This document shows positions 8,442-18,924 of a stretch of DNA of 64,000 nucleotides, piece after piece. Position 1 is the stretch's first letter. Every line of letters begins with the position of its first letter. The notes under the pieces are model-generated. The model was not told where the DNA came from, did not search any database, and worked only from the letters and a program-made list of their open reading frames with translations. The stretch is from JABMRP01 sp964444795. GTDB lineage: Bacteria > Planctomycetota > Planctomycetia > Pirellulales > Thermoguttaceae. The translations under genes and the position numbers were made by a program. The DNA lies in assembly GCA_964444795.1 (NCBI GenBank), contig CAYUIQ010000011.1, positions 3,437 to 67,436 on the forward strand. The letters are read 5' to 3'.

Positions 8442-10547
8442 GTGGCATTCGTCCTGCCATTCGAGGCCGAGATCAGGGCCCTCGATGACCAACTCGCTGA
8501 ACTTCCGGAAACGGATCCGGAATATGCAGACCTTCGGGCGCGACTGGAAGCGTGCGAGCGCAGGCTCTATCCGCGCCTCAGCGCTTACGACGCCTTCCTG
8601 CTCTCCGGCAGTCCCCTGCGCCCCAAGACACTCGATTACGTTCGGCACATCTTCCAGGACGTCCGTCTCTACCAGAATCCGGACTGCCCCGAGGACCACC
8701 TCGTGGTTGCCGGCGAGGGCAAGATCAAACTCGACGGAAATTGCGTCGACGTGATGATCATCGGCCAGCAGACCGGGCCCTCCTCGCGCGCCGAAGATCT
8801 GGTCGGACTGCCGGCCGCGGAGTATCAGCGATGGAACCAGGGGATGAGCTTCCCGGACGGCTATCGCAAGGCCGTCTACGCCATGGATCTGGCCGAGCGG
8901 CGGGGATGGCCCGTCGTCGTGTTCGTTGATACGCCGGGCGCCGATCCCTCGGAGCGTTCCGAGGAGCAAGGCCAGGCGTTTGCGATCAACGAAGCCATCC
9001 ACAAGACCACCGCGCTGAAGACGCCGAGCCTTTCGTACATCATCAGCCAGGGTGCCAGCGGCGGGGCGATCGCCGTCACGGCCACCAACCGGACGATCAT
9101 CAACCAGTACGCGACCTACATGCTCATCAGTCCCGGCGGCTGTGCCTCGATCCTGTTTCGCAACCGCAATCCGGAGTCGATTCGCGAGGCAGCCCGTGGG
9201 CTCCATCTTACCTCGGCCGACGCGATGGCGCAACGCACCGTCGATGAGGTGATCCCCGAGGGACTGCATCCGGGCCATCGTTATCCCGAAGAACTTCTGA
9301 ACAAAGGCAAACGGGCCGTCGAGAGAAATCTGTCGCTACTCCTGGACCTGCGCGGCGAGCAGGCCGAGCACGTTCGCCGGGCGAAATTCTCGACGATGGG
9401 CAAGTGGGGGGAGTCGGACGACGCGAGGAACCCCGACGACCTGGCCGAGCGCGCCAGCCAGCAGAAAGGAGCTTTCGACCGGCTGCTCGACGCACTGGCC
9501 GGCTACTTTGCCGATCGTGCGGGCAAGAACGGCCGATCACTCGATGATGATGCCGCAACGGACCACGCGGAGGCTCGCCGGGAAGTCGCGCAAATGATCT
9601 ACGCGGCCCAGCACGCCGACGCGGCGTATATGCACGACATTCTGGACGTCGACGTCCGTGTTCTGAACAAGACCCAATGGGCCCGGGTCCACGACCATTT
9701 GCTCCAGCGCCGTTACGGGCATCCCGACGGAGCCGACTCCGTTCATCCCAACGGCGCACGGGCCGTCTATCGGCGGCAGCACCCGGTCTGCTGGATCCGC
9801 CAACTGACCAACGAAGGGTCGTTTCGCGAATTCACCGAGACGTTACGCTACTGCTCGATCGATCAACTCAAGTTTCCCGGCTACGAGAAGGCCCTGGCGC
9901 GCGGGATCGAAGAGACCGGGCTCGAAACAGGGTTGGTCACGGGCACGGCCCGGATCGGCGACTCTGAAGCCGTATTGGCAATCAACAACTTCGGTCTGGT
10001 GGGAAGCAGCTTGTGCGACGAAATCGGCGAGAAGTTTCGCTACGCCGCCGGACAGGCCCAGCGGACGCGTACACCGCTGGTCTCGGTCGTAATGGGTGGC
10101 GGCGCGCGGATGCAGGAAGGAACGCCGTCAATGCACTGTAACATCCCCAAGATCCACCACGCGCTGAACGAGTTGGAGGAGGCCGGCGTGCCGCACATCT
10201 CGGCCATCTGCGATCCGACGCTCGGCGGCACGGCGATCAGCTACGGTCTGCGCGGCGACTATATGATCGTCGTCGAAGGCTCGGCCAACATCGGCTTCTC
10301 CGGCAAACGCGTCGTCGAGCAATTCCAGCGGCACGCCGTCGCGCCCGACTTCCAAAACGCATCGTGGCTCTTGCATCGCGAGTTTGTCGACCAGTGCATC
10401 ACCGCCGACCACCTGCGCGATCGGCTGGCGGAGTTGCTGGAGCACGTGGCCGCCGGCGGACGTCTTGCCGATCTGCAAACGCGCACCGCGCGCACCTGGT
10501 CGCCTGAGGAAGTCGTCCCGCTGGAATGCCCCGCCGTGGAGCATTGA
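8442..10547 (+). CDS. Acetyl-CoA carboxylase carboxyltransferase, alpha-beta fusion
   Basis: A 701-residue protein, expected to transfer the carboxyl group from biotin carrier protein to acetyl-CoA, giving malonyl-CoA. Residues about 1-300 resemble AccA: GASGGAIAVTATNR near 205 and LISPGGCASILF near 230 mark the crotonase-fold site. Residues about 440-690 resemble AccD: GGGARMQEGTPS and DPTLGGTAISYGLRGDY, then IGFSGKRVVEQF. Known fusions usually place the beta part first; here alpha comes first. The four-cysteine zinc ribbon that starts bacterial AccD is absent. The start is GTG 8442 with only a weak GAGA upstream. A related acyl-CoA carboxylase function cannot be excluded. Confidence 0.85.
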   Translation: MAFVLPFEAEIRALDDQLAELPETDPEYADLRARLEACERRLYPRLSAYDAFLLSGSPLRPKTLDYVRHIFQDVRLYQNPDCPEDHLVVAGEGKIKLDGNCVDVMIIGQQTGPSSRAEDLVGLPAAEYQRWNQGMSFPDGYRKAVYAMDLAERRGWPVVVFVDTPGADPSERSEEQGQAFAINEAIHKTTALKTPSLSYIISQGASGGAIAVTATNRTIINQYATYMLISPGGCASILFRNRNPESIREAARGLHLTSADAMAQRTVDEVIPEGLHPGHRYPEELLNKGKRAVERNLSLLLDLRGEQAEHVRRAKFSTMGKWGESDDARNPDDLAERASQQKGAFDRLLDALAGYFADRAGKNGRSLDDDAATDHAEARREVAQMIYAAQHADAAYMHDILDVDVRVLNKTQWARVHDHLLQRRYGHPDGADSVHPNGARAVYRRQHPVCWIRQLTNEGSFREFTETLRYCSIDQLKFPGYEKALARGIEETGLETGLVTGTARIGDSEAVLAINNFGLVGSSLCDEIGEKFRYAAGQAQRTRTPLVSVVMGGGARMQEGTPSMHCNIPKIHHALNELEEAGVPHISAICDPTLGGTAISYGLRGDYMIVVEGSANIGFSGKRVVEQFQRHAVAPDFQNASWLLHREFVDQCITADHLRDRLAELLEHVAAGGRLADLQTRTARTWSPEEVVPLECPAVEH

Positions 10548-10578
10548 GCCGCTCCGCGACGATCACTCCGGGGCGGCG

Positions 10579-11376
10579 TCAGCGTGGCCCCCGGCTCATC
10601 TCGTAGAGGAAGATCCCGGCCGCCACGCCCAGATTCAACGAATCGGTGCCCGGGTGCATGGGGATGGTGACTTGCCGGTCGCACAGCGCGAGCCACGGGT
10701 CGTCGAGTCCCTCGAACTCGCTCCCCAACAGCAGGGCGGTTCGCGGCGGCCATAAAAAGTTTCGAAGCGGTTCGGCCCGATCGTCCACCACCGTGGCTAC
10801 CGGCCGCACGTTGCAGCGGTCTTTGAGGTGTTGCAGGTCGGCGGCCAGATCGGTCGAATGGACCGTCGGCACGCGGAGCACGCCGCCCATCGACAGTCGC
10901 AGGCAGCGGCGCGACAGCGGATCGGCACAGTGCGGGCCGAGCAACACGCCGTCGATGCCCAGCGCGGCGGCCGAGCGGAAGATCAGCCCCAGGTTCTCGC
11001 CGTTGGCCACGCGAGGGCAGACGACCAGATTCCATCGCCGCCGGTCGTCGAGCCGGGCGGTCAATCGCGCGAGTGTCATCGAGCGGTCGCGTCGTCCGGC
11101 GGCCAACACCCCCCGGTGAAACTTATAGCCGACGACCTCCCGCAACAACGCCTCCGGGGCCACGTAAAGCGGCACGTCGCCGGTCAATCGGGCCGCATAC
11201 TCGGCCGCCAGCTCCTCCGAAGCGAACACCGACTCCACGGCAAACGGGCTGTCCAGCAACCGGTCGACCAGCAGCCGCCCCTCGGCCACGAACAGACTCT
11301 CCCCCCGCAACGCGCGGTCCCTCATCCCCCGATACGACGCCACGCGAGGATCGTCGATCAAGTCGATTGGCTGCAA
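10579..11376 (-). CDS. TrmH/SpoU family RNA 2'-O-methyltransferase
   Basis: A 265-residue SPOUT-class enzyme that methylates a ribose 2'-hydroxyl in rRNA or tRNA with S-adenosylmethionine. The three SpoU motifs are present: NGENLGLIFRSAAALG (motif 1), LLLGSEFEGL (motif 2) and IPMHPGTDSLNLGVAAGI (motif 3). About 100 residues before them resemble the SpoU substrate-binding domain. The start is a TTG at 11376: AGGAGG lies 8 bases upstream at ideal spacing, whereas the upstream ATG at 11487 would add 37 residues without family character. It is convergent with the carboxylase fusion. The exact RNA target is unknown. Confidence 0.88.
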   Translation of the reverse strand: MQPIDLIDDPRVASYRGMRDRALRGESLFVAEGRLLVDRLLDSPFAVESVFASEELAAEYAARLTGDVPLYVAPEALLREVVGYKFHRGVLAAGRRDRSMTLARLTARLDDRRRWNLVVCPRVANGENLGLIFRSAAALGIDGVLLGPHCADPLSRRCLRLSMGGVLRVPTVHSTDLAADLQHLKDRCNVRPVATVVDDRAEPLRNFLWPPRTALLLGSEFEGLDDPWLALCDRQVTIPMHPGTDSLNLGVAAGIFLYEMSRGPR

Positions 11377-11735
11377 AAGACAAGCCTCCTGGTTCCCAAA
11401 CGGCGGCAAGCAGGGCCCAGTATGGCGTGTGGCGATCCGGCCGTCAATTTTCGGGCGGTTCGTTTTGATGGGGCAGTTTTTGCACATTTCTGGGAAGAAT
11501 GTTCATCTTTGATTACAATGGATGAAGGAATCCACACGGTCGCCCATCCCCGGGAGAAACGTTCGGCATCCTGGCAATTTCGGTCCAAATTGCCGGCGGG
11601 AGCCCCAGACCGTCCGGTTTGCGGGCATTCGGCGCGCCGTTTGCTTTGAAGGAGTGTTTGCGGGGGACCGCTCGACGCCCCCCCTAGCGAGCCGTTCGTC
11701 CACTGCCCAGATATCTACACCCCCCGGTCCGCACC

Positions 11736-14306
11736 ATGGCAAAACGACGTATGCGAATAAGTGCCGGTCGAAACGCCAGCAAACGCCCCGCTGGACCGAA
11801 ACATGGACACCCGTATCGGCGACCGCGCGTCGAGGCGCTCGAGCCGAGACTGGTACTGGCCGCTCCCACGTTGGCGGGGCTGGACAGCGACGTCGTGCTC
11901 CTGGCCGGTTCTCCGTTGCATTTTGCGCTGGACGGGTTTGATACCGACGAAGGCGATATCTTGAGCTACACGGTCGACGTTTCATCGGCCACGCCCGGTT
12001 TGTCTCTGGAGACGCTTGTCCCCGACGGAAATCAGAGCCTGCGAATGTCGGTCGCCGATCACGGTGACATGGTGCTGGAGTTGTTCGAGGGCCGAGCTCC
12101 CGAGACGACGGCCCGGATCATTGAACTTGTCGAAGCCGGCTTCTACGACGGCCTGACCTTCCACCGGATCATCAAGGACTTCATGATCCAGGGCGGCGAC
12201 CCGCTGGGCAACGGCACCGGCGGATCGGGGGTGACTTTTGACGACGAGTTTAACGACGAATTGCTGCACACCTCCGCGGGCGTGCTGTCGATGGCCAACA
12301 GCGGGCCCGATTCCAACGACTCGCAGTTCTTCATTACCGACGGTCCGACACGGCATCTCGACGGCAAGCACTCCGTTTTCGGTTTCTTGACCGAAGGCGA
12401 GTCGGTCCGGCAGAGCATTGAAAACGTAACGACCTATCACGATAGTGATGGCAATAATCTTGGGTGGCCGTTGATTCCCGTGGTGATCGACTCGATCGAG
12501 GTCTTCGACGATATCGAGAACGGCGTGCTGATGCTCTCGGCGCCGGTGGGAAGTTCCGGCGAAGCGGACGTCACCGTGACGGTCAACGACGGCAACGGCG
12601 GCACGGATTCCAAAACGTTCCACGTGACCGTTCTCGACCCACCCCAGTGGACCGCGATCGAACCGGTCGTCACCTCGGCCGACACGCCGGTCACCGTCGA
12701 TGTTCCGTACGTCGGCGTGTCCGGGGAAGTCACCTACTTTCAGGGGACCGAAGCGCCGCAGAACGACGATCTCGACGTCAACACGAGCCTCTACAGCGGC
12801 ACCACGATCGTCACACCGAGCAATGGACTGGTCGGCGTCGAGGGGATGTACGTCACGGCCAGCGCGATGGACGGCTATCTCTGGTACGAGCAACACGTGC
12901 CCGTCTACGTCCATCCAGGCGCGCCGCAAATCGTCCAACTGGCGGCCGGCTCCGATACGGGCGCCAGCGACAGCGACGGCGTTACGAAGTGGAACAACAC
13001 GGCGAGCAACGCGCTTCAATTTGTCGTCGACGACGTCTTGCCCGGCAGTCGCGTGACGCTGTTTGCCGACGGCATTGTCGAGCCGATCGGAGAGGCGCTG
13101 GCCACGGGAACCACCGTAACGATCACCACCAATGGAACCGTTCCGCTGGCCGATGGGACGCACTCGATCACGGCCGTGCAGACGCTGGTGGATCAGGTGG
13201 TCGACATCGGCGACTATCAGGACGTGATCGATCTGGCCAGCGACCCGTCGACGGCGCTGACGATCACCGTCGACGCCACGGCACCGGCCTTCCTCGCGCC
13301 GCCGCCGGCCGTTGCGACCGAACACAGCCAATACGCGTACGACGTACAAACCGACGACGACCCGGGCGGTGTTTCTTACCTGTTGCTTGCCGGCCCCGAC
13401 GGCATGACCGTCGATGGGCAGACGGGCGAGGTCGTTTGGACCCCCGGCGAGGATCAGGGCGGGCAGAGTTTCGTGGTCAACATTTGGGCGACCAACACGG
13501 CCGGACTGTCGGCGGTTTTGGGTTATGCGATCGAAGTCGAAGAGACCAATGACCCGCCGGTCGTCACCGAGATACCCCAGCAGTTTATCGTACCGGGCGA
13601 AACCTTCGAGCTGACGGTCGAGGCGGTCGATCCGGATGTGCCCGACGTGAAGCTCGATTTCAGCCTGGAAGCAGGGGCGCCGGCGGGTGCAATCATCGAC
13701 GACGACACGGGCCAAATCACCTGGGCGGTTTCCGAGGATCAGCCGTACGGTCGCGTTGACATACCCGTTCGGATTACCGAACTAGCCGAGCCGGGACTGC
13801 CGGCGGCGAGCGTGGTCGTGGTGGTCGAGGTGCGGGTGGTCCAGTTCCGGACCACGACGCTCCAGGCGATCTTCGCGGCCATCGAGGCGAGTGATTTCGT
13901 CGCGCCGACGGAAAACGCGCTACCGACCGGCCTGCCAATCGCTACGCAGCCCATTGATGCCGCGCTGGCGGATGAACCCGCTCCCGGCAAGAAGACCTCG
14001 CTGGACGATTCGGAAGGCTCTCTGCACTGGGCGTATCTCTTCGACCAGTTTGCCTCCGGCACGTTCGACCTGGAAAATCTCTTCGGCACGACGATCGGAT
14101 TCAGCGGCGGCAGTGTGGCGGCGGAGACCACCACACCCGAGGGACCGTCGGCCGAAGATGCTCCGTCGGGTCAAAGCGGAGCGGCGCGCACCACGGGCCA
14201 GCAAGCCGGGGCCGATCATGCGGCCCCCTCCGACACACGCGTCGCCGACGCCGCCCTGACGATGATGCTCGAAGAAGCGGCAATCGCCGAAGAAGAGGCG
14301 GCATAG
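11736..14306 (+). CDS. LEPR-type exoprotein with cyclophilin and cadherin-like domains
   Basis: An 856-residue, probably cell-surface or secreted protein. Residues 32-43 read VEALEPRLVLAA, the LEPR-type motif that starts many large planctomycete exoproteins and likely serves in export. Residues about 105-245 form a cyclophilin-type peptidyl-prolyl isomerase: FYDGLTFHRIIKDFMIQGGD and NSNDSQFFI-like DSNDSQFFITDGP are clear. Beta-rich Ig/cadherin-like segments follow, for example VWTPGEDQGGQSFVVNIWAT near 570 and DPPVVTEIPQQFIVPGETF near 605. The C-terminal 130 residues are low-complexity and Ala/Glu-rich. An isomerase placed in a large extracellular scaffold may help fold or assemble matrix proteins; that role is inference. 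Confidence 0.85.
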   Translation: MAKRRMRISAGRNASKRPAGPKHGHPYRRPRVEALEPRLVLAAPTLAGLDSDVVLLAGSPLHFALDGFDTDEGDILSYTVDVSSATPGLSLETLVPDGNQSLRMSVADHGDMVLELFEGRAPETTARIIELVEAGFYDGLTFHRIIKDFMIQGGDPLGNGTGGSGVTFDDEFNDELLHTSAGVLSMANSGPDSNDSQFFITDGPTRHLDGKHSVFGFLTEGESVRQSIENVTTYHDSDGNNLGWPLIPVVIDSIEVFDDIENGVLMLSAPVGSSGEADVTVTVNDGNGGTDSKTFHVTVLDPPQWTAIEPVVTSADTPVTVDVPYVGVSGEVTYFQGTEAPQNDDLDVNTSLYSGTTIVTPSNGLVGVEGMYVTASAMDGYLWYEQHVPVYVHPGAPQIVQLAAGSDTGASDSDGVTKWNNTASNALQFVVDDVLPGSRVTLFADGIVEPIGEALATGTTVTITTNGTVPLADGTHSITAVQTLVDQVVDIGDYQDVIDLASDPSTALTITVDATAPAFLAPPPAVATEHSQYAYDVQTDDDPGGVSYLLLAGPDGMTVDGQTGEVVWTPGEDQGGQSFVVNIWATNTAGLSAVLGYAIEVEETNDPPVVTEIPQQFIVPGETFELTVEAVDPDVPDVKLDFSLEAGAPAGAIIDDDTGQITWAVSEDQPYGRVDIPVRITELAEPGLPAASVVVVVEVRVVQFRTTTLQAIFAAIEASDFVAPTENALPTGLPIATQPIDAALADEPAPGKKTSLDDSEGSLHWAYLFDQFASGTFDLENLFGTTIGFSGGSVAAETTTPEGPSAEDAPSGQSGAARTTGQQAGADHAAPSDTRVADAALTMMLEEAAIAEEEAA

Positions 14307-14641
14307 AGCCGCGTCAACCAAGCCCCGGGGTAGTAGCCCCGGGGTCCGGAATGACGGACACCCCCGGCCGCACTCTCTCTTGCCGAGCGGCTGGATGCGG
14401 CCGGTGGGTCTGGTCGGATCTCTTCGGTCCGGTCATGGACATGTCGGGTAATCTCCAGCAGTTTTCGGTCAAGCTTTGCAGTGCCCGAATCGCGTGTTGG
14501 CGAAATCGTCACGGCAGGTACCGATGCGGAGGACGTTAGTGACGTGGATCCCATTTACATGCCCGTTGGCCGGATCGCCCCGAATCTGCTTTCCCGGTGA
14601 GGCGATGTCGCTTGAATGCAGGATCATTGGCGCAAGATACC
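14307..14641. other. Gene-free stretch with CCCCGGGG inverted repeat
   Basis: CCCCGGGG (14323-14330) is followed by TAGTAG and a second CCCCGGGG (14337-14344). This is a self-complementary element just after the exoprotein gene, without a T tract. The remaining 300 bases carry no credible gene or signal. Confidence 0.6.
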
Positions 14642-16144
14642 CTAGAGGCAACTCTGAAAGACCTTTCTGAAATGATGCCCGTATATGGCATAGGTGATGG
14701 CCTGGGGTAGCAGGCTGGGCCGTCGGAAAAGAGACCAGAGAAGGAGCCTCCAGAAATGGACGCGTTCCTTGTCTCTTATGCCCAGCGACCAGATCGATTT
14801 GAAAAGGGCACCGGCATAGCCGAAATGAAACCGGATATGGCCCGGATGTATGTGAAAAGGCTTCTTTGTCAACGGCCTGTGCTCTCTCAGGAAACACTTC
14901 ACCCGGTCATAATATGGCTTGGCCGAATAGATTCCGTCGATGATCTTCCGGTAGCCCATGGCGAGTGTCTTGCGTCCCATTTTCGGGACAATGTTCGTTG
15001 TGAAATCGGTGTTGTCCCCCGAATCCGCCTCCAACAAGCGGCCCTCTTCCGCCATACGCCGATAGAGTCTGGTTCCCCGCGGCGCATTCAGTATTCCGAC
15101 CATCGCGGTAATGATGCGGCTTCTCTGGATGAAATCGATTTGTCTCTGGAAAATCGAGTGGGAATCATGGTCGAACCCTACGATGAAGCCTCCGCGCACC
15201 TCCAGGCCGGACTTCTGAATCTTCTTGACACAGGCAACCAGATCACGATCCTTGTTCTGGGATTTGCCGCACTCGGCAAGGCATTCCTCGTCCGGCGTCT
15301 CGATCCCGACAAAGACCCCGTCGAACCCGGCCCTAACCATCAGTTCCATCAACTCTTCGTGGTCGGAGATATTGATAGAGACCTCGGTGGAGAAGACAAA
15401 GGGGTGTTTTCGCTGCTCCATCCAGTCCACGAGCGCCGGGAGGATGTCCCGCCGGAGTTTCTCCTTGTTCCCAATAAAATTGTCATCAACAAAGAACACG
15501 CAGCCCCGCCACCCGGTGGCGTAAAGGCCGTCAAGTTCTTTCAGTATTTGTTCCTTCGTCTTGGTCCGTACCTTTTGGCCATAGAGGACGGCGATGTCAC
15601 AAAACTCGCAGTCGAACGGACAGCCGCGGGAATACTGAATGTTCATGGAAACATATTTGCTCATGGGCGCGAGGTCCCAGCGAGGAATCGGCGTCTCCCG
15701 CAGGTCGGTGAATTCCTCGGAGGCATAAACCTTCCTGGCGCCGCCTCTCTTGACGTCAGCCAGAAAAGGAGGAAGCGTTACCTCCGCTTCATTGAGCACG
15801 AAATGGTCGATTCCCTCGAAATCTTCGTGGGCGGTCGTGAAGAGCGGGCCCCCGGCCACGATCTTGACGCCCATTTTCTTGCACCGGCTGACGATCTTCT
15901 TGACAGACTCCTTCTGGACCACCATGGCGCTGAGGAATACGTAATCGGCCCACTCGAGGTCCTTGTCCGCCAATGCCTCCACATTCATGTCCTTGAATCT
16001 CTTCTCCCACTCTGGGGGAAGCATGGCCGCTACGGTCAGCAATCCAAGCGGCGGATGCATGGCCTTCTTGGAAATGAACTTCAACGCGTGCTTGAAACTC
16101 CAGAACGTGTCCGGGCATTCGGGGTATACAAGAAGAGCTCTCAT
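14642..16144 (-). CDS. B12-binding-domain radical SAM protein (DUF4070 type)
   Basis: A 500-residue protein. The N-terminal 135 residues follow the cobalamin-binding Rossmann layout (MRALLVYPECPDTFWSFK, then VVAGGP-like VKIVAGGPLFTT near 94-105) but lack the DxHxxG motif for lower-axial histidine binding. The radical SAM domain carries CPFDCEFC (Cys 175, 179, 182), which binds the [4Fe-4S] cluster that splits S-adenosylmethionine. The C-terminal 200 residues match the DUF4070-type extension. The substrate is unknown in this family. The start at 16144 has AAGGAG 6 bases upstream, and its ATG overlaps the stop of the small upstream gene (ATGA). Both genes follow a sigma-54 promoter. Family is sure, reaction open. 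Confidence 0.92.
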   Translation of the reverse strand: MRALLVYPECPDTFWSFKHALKFISKKAMHPPLGLLTVAAMLPPEWEKRFKDMNVEALADKDLEWADYVFLSAMVVQKESVKKIVSRCKKMGVKIVAGGPLFTTAHEDFEGIDHFVLNEAEVTLPPFLADVKRGGARKVYASEEFTDLRETPIPRWDLAPMSKYVSMNIQYSRGCPFDCEFCDIAVLYGQKVRTKTKEQILKELDGLYATGWRGCVFFVDDNFIGNKEKLRRDILPALVDWMEQRKHPFVFSTEVSINISDHEELMELMVRAGFDGVFVGIETPDEECLAECGKSQNKDRDLVACVKKIQKSGLEVRGGFIVGFDHDSHSIFQRQIDFIQRSRIITAMVGILNAPRGTRLYRRMAEEGRLLEADSGDNTDFTTNIVPKMGRKTLAMGYRKIIDGIYSAKPYYDRVKCFLREHRPLTKKPFHIHPGHIRFHFGYAGALFKSIWSLGIRDKERVHFWRLLLWSLFRRPSLLPQAITYAIYGHHFRKVFQSCL

Positions 16145-16431
16145 GTTGTTCTCCTTCTTGGTTCTTGTTTCCATACGGCATGGTCCACGGAGCCGTATCG
16201 CTGCATGCCTTGGGCCATCAGCAGACCCTCCCGCGTCTTCACGGGTTTCCGCGCATCGTCCCAGACAAGAACAACGGCCAGATCCCCGCCATACAACGTA
16301 TGCCGCAAGACCAGGGCTTCGGAAACGCCCGCCACCTTGCCAAGTTCCCTGGTCTCTTCGGCAAGGAGTGGCGCCGCCGCGTCTGCCGACCCCGCGGAAG
16401 ACCGTACTCGAATCATCTCCATCCATTTCAT
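16141..16431 (-). CDS. Small conserved-looking protein coupled to radical SAM gene
   Basis: A 96-residue soluble protein beginning MKWMEMIRVRSSAGS. The pattern of an initial beta strand, a helix, GDLAVVLVWDD in the middle and GSVDHAVWK near the end resembles small dimeric alpha/beta-barrel (ABM-like) proteins, but this is only a visual impression. ATG 16431 is chosen because AAAGGAG lies 9 bases upstream. The alternative ATG at 16455 would lie only about 4 bases inside the transcript predicted from the sigma-54 promoter. The stop overlaps the radical SAM start by four bases, so the two products are probably made in fixed ratio. Function unknown. Confidence 0.75.
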   Translation of the reverse strand: MKWMEMIRVRSSAGSADAAAPLLAEETRELGKVAGVSEALVLRHTLYGGDLAVVLVWDDARKPVKTREGLLMAQGMQRYGSVDHAVWKQEPRRRTT

Positions 16432-16470
16432 TGGCAGGGGCTCCTTTGGCTTCATGTGCCCCTTGCTTTC

Positions 16471-16485
16471 GCAAAACCCGTGCCA
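16471..16485 (-). promoter_or_regulatory. Sigma-54 (-24/-12) promoter
   Basis: Read on the minus strand the site is TGGCACGGGTTTTGC, an exact TGGCAC-N5-TTGC, preceded by T to give the preferred YTGGCACG. GG and GC are 10 bases apart as required. The predicted start of transcription is near 16459, leaving a leader of about 28 bases that contains the AAAGGAG of the small gene. Confidence 0.9.
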
Positions 16486-16519
16486 ACTGCATTTGAGCCG
16501 ATTTCCACCCATTTTCCGG

Positions 16520-16548
16520 TTGTGAGAGCGCGGTCGACACCATATACT
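16520..16548 (+). promoter_or_regulatory. Sigma-70 promoter of the activator gene
   Basis: TTGTGA (16520-16525) and TATACT (16543-16548) are separated by 17 bases. The predicted transcript would start near 16555, about 60 bases before the activator ATG at 16617. Confidence 0.65.
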
Positions 16549-16561
16549 GGCATCAGCGACA

Positions 16562-16591
16562 CAACATACGACGTCACATGCAACATATTGC
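16562..16591. promoter_or_regulatory. Candidate enhancer sites for the sigma-54 activator
   Basis: CAACATA occurs at 16562-16568 and again at 16581-16587, 19 bases apart, and the second copy is part of the near-palindrome GCAACATATTGC (16580-16591). The sites lie about 80-110 bases upstream of the sigma-54 promoter, the usual distance for NtrC-type activators. They also sit just downstream of the activator's own predicted transcription start. Confidence 0.5.
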
Positions 16592-16616
16592 TTCATCCGG
16601 GAAGGGCCTCTGAGCT

Positions 16617-18170
<1,554 letters not shown>

Positions 18171-18273
18171 TCCCCGCTTGCGAGAAGCCGCGGGTGGCCC
18201 CGACACTTTTCCGCGATAGGGGCAGCTACTTCTAGGCTCTGTCTCAAAACCCGTACGATGCCTTCCCTGGTGT

Positions 18274-18906
18274 CTAGCTGTCGGAGGCCTGCGTCCACTC
18301 GTTACCGAAGAAGAGCGGCAGTTCGGCGGCGCAGATGGGGCCGATCTCGACGTTGCGGTCGAGCCTCTCGGACACGCCGCCGGCCAATCCCTCGGCCAGT
18401 CCGGGGAGGATGATTCGCCCGGTGAAGCCCGGTTCGGTTGAGGTGCCGGCCTCCAGGGCGGCGGCAATCGCCCGGGGCGTGAACGTCTTGAAGACCAGCG
18501 ACATGTCCAGCGTGTGGCCGGCCGTGTCGACCGAAATCATCCACAGCGGCGCCGTCGTGGTCGAGAGGACGGCCATCAGCACCTCGTGCGTCAGCTTCGA
18601 GTTGCCGGTCACGAGCACCGGCGAGTCGGCGGTCGGCCCGTTGAACTCCAGCCGGCCGACTTCCGCCGGGCGGGGGACGTCCAACGACGGAATCACCGGC
18701 AGAATCTGGCCGGCGTCGATGGCCGTGCGAAACGCCTCGACTCGCTCGCTGGGCCAGTGAACGCACTGCCCACCGCAAACCTGGCCCAAGCGCAGACGGT
18801 CCAGCAGTTCGGCCAACGAATCGACGTGGCAGACTTGGCACGTTTGGTGACCGGCGTGGCGGCTCAGGTCGATGCGGTCGAGATACAGATCGGCGTGTAG
18901 CGGCAT
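18274..18906 (-). CDS. Protein resembling the corrinoid iron-sulfur protein C-terminal domain
   Basis: A 210-residue protein. Residues about 85-205 resemble the C-terminal part of the large corrinoid iron-sulfur protein subunit (AcsC/CdhE): SPVLVTGNSKLTHEVLMAVL, then LWMISVDTAGHTLDMSLVFK, then IILPGLAEGLAGGV and VEIGPICAAELPLFF. The first 55 residues contain CQVCH and CGGQCVHW, cysteine-rich pairs that could hold a metal or iron-sulfur cluster but do not match the AcsC cluster domain. The TIM barrel of the true subunit is missing. It is the last gene of the sigma factor operon, 18 bases after the macroglobulin-like gene. Similarity was judged by eye; function unknown. Confidence 0.65.
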   Translation of the reverse strand: MPLHADLYLDRIDLSRHAGHQTCQVCHVDSLAELLDRLRLGQVCGGQCVHWPSERVEAFRTAIDAGQILPVIPSLDVPRPAEVGRLEFNGPTADSPVLVTGNSKLTHEVLMAVLSTTTAPLWMISVDTAGHTLDMSLVFKTFTPRAIAAALEAGTSTEPGFTGRIILPGLAEGLAGGVSERLDRNVEIGPICAAELPLFFGNEWTQASDS

Positions 18907-18924
18907 GGGGTATCGTCCCGGGGG

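Noticed and set aside
18230..18262. GGCTCTGTCTCAAAACC phrase as a possible insertion-sequence end
   Set aside because: Only one end is seen, with no inverted partner, target duplication or transposase.
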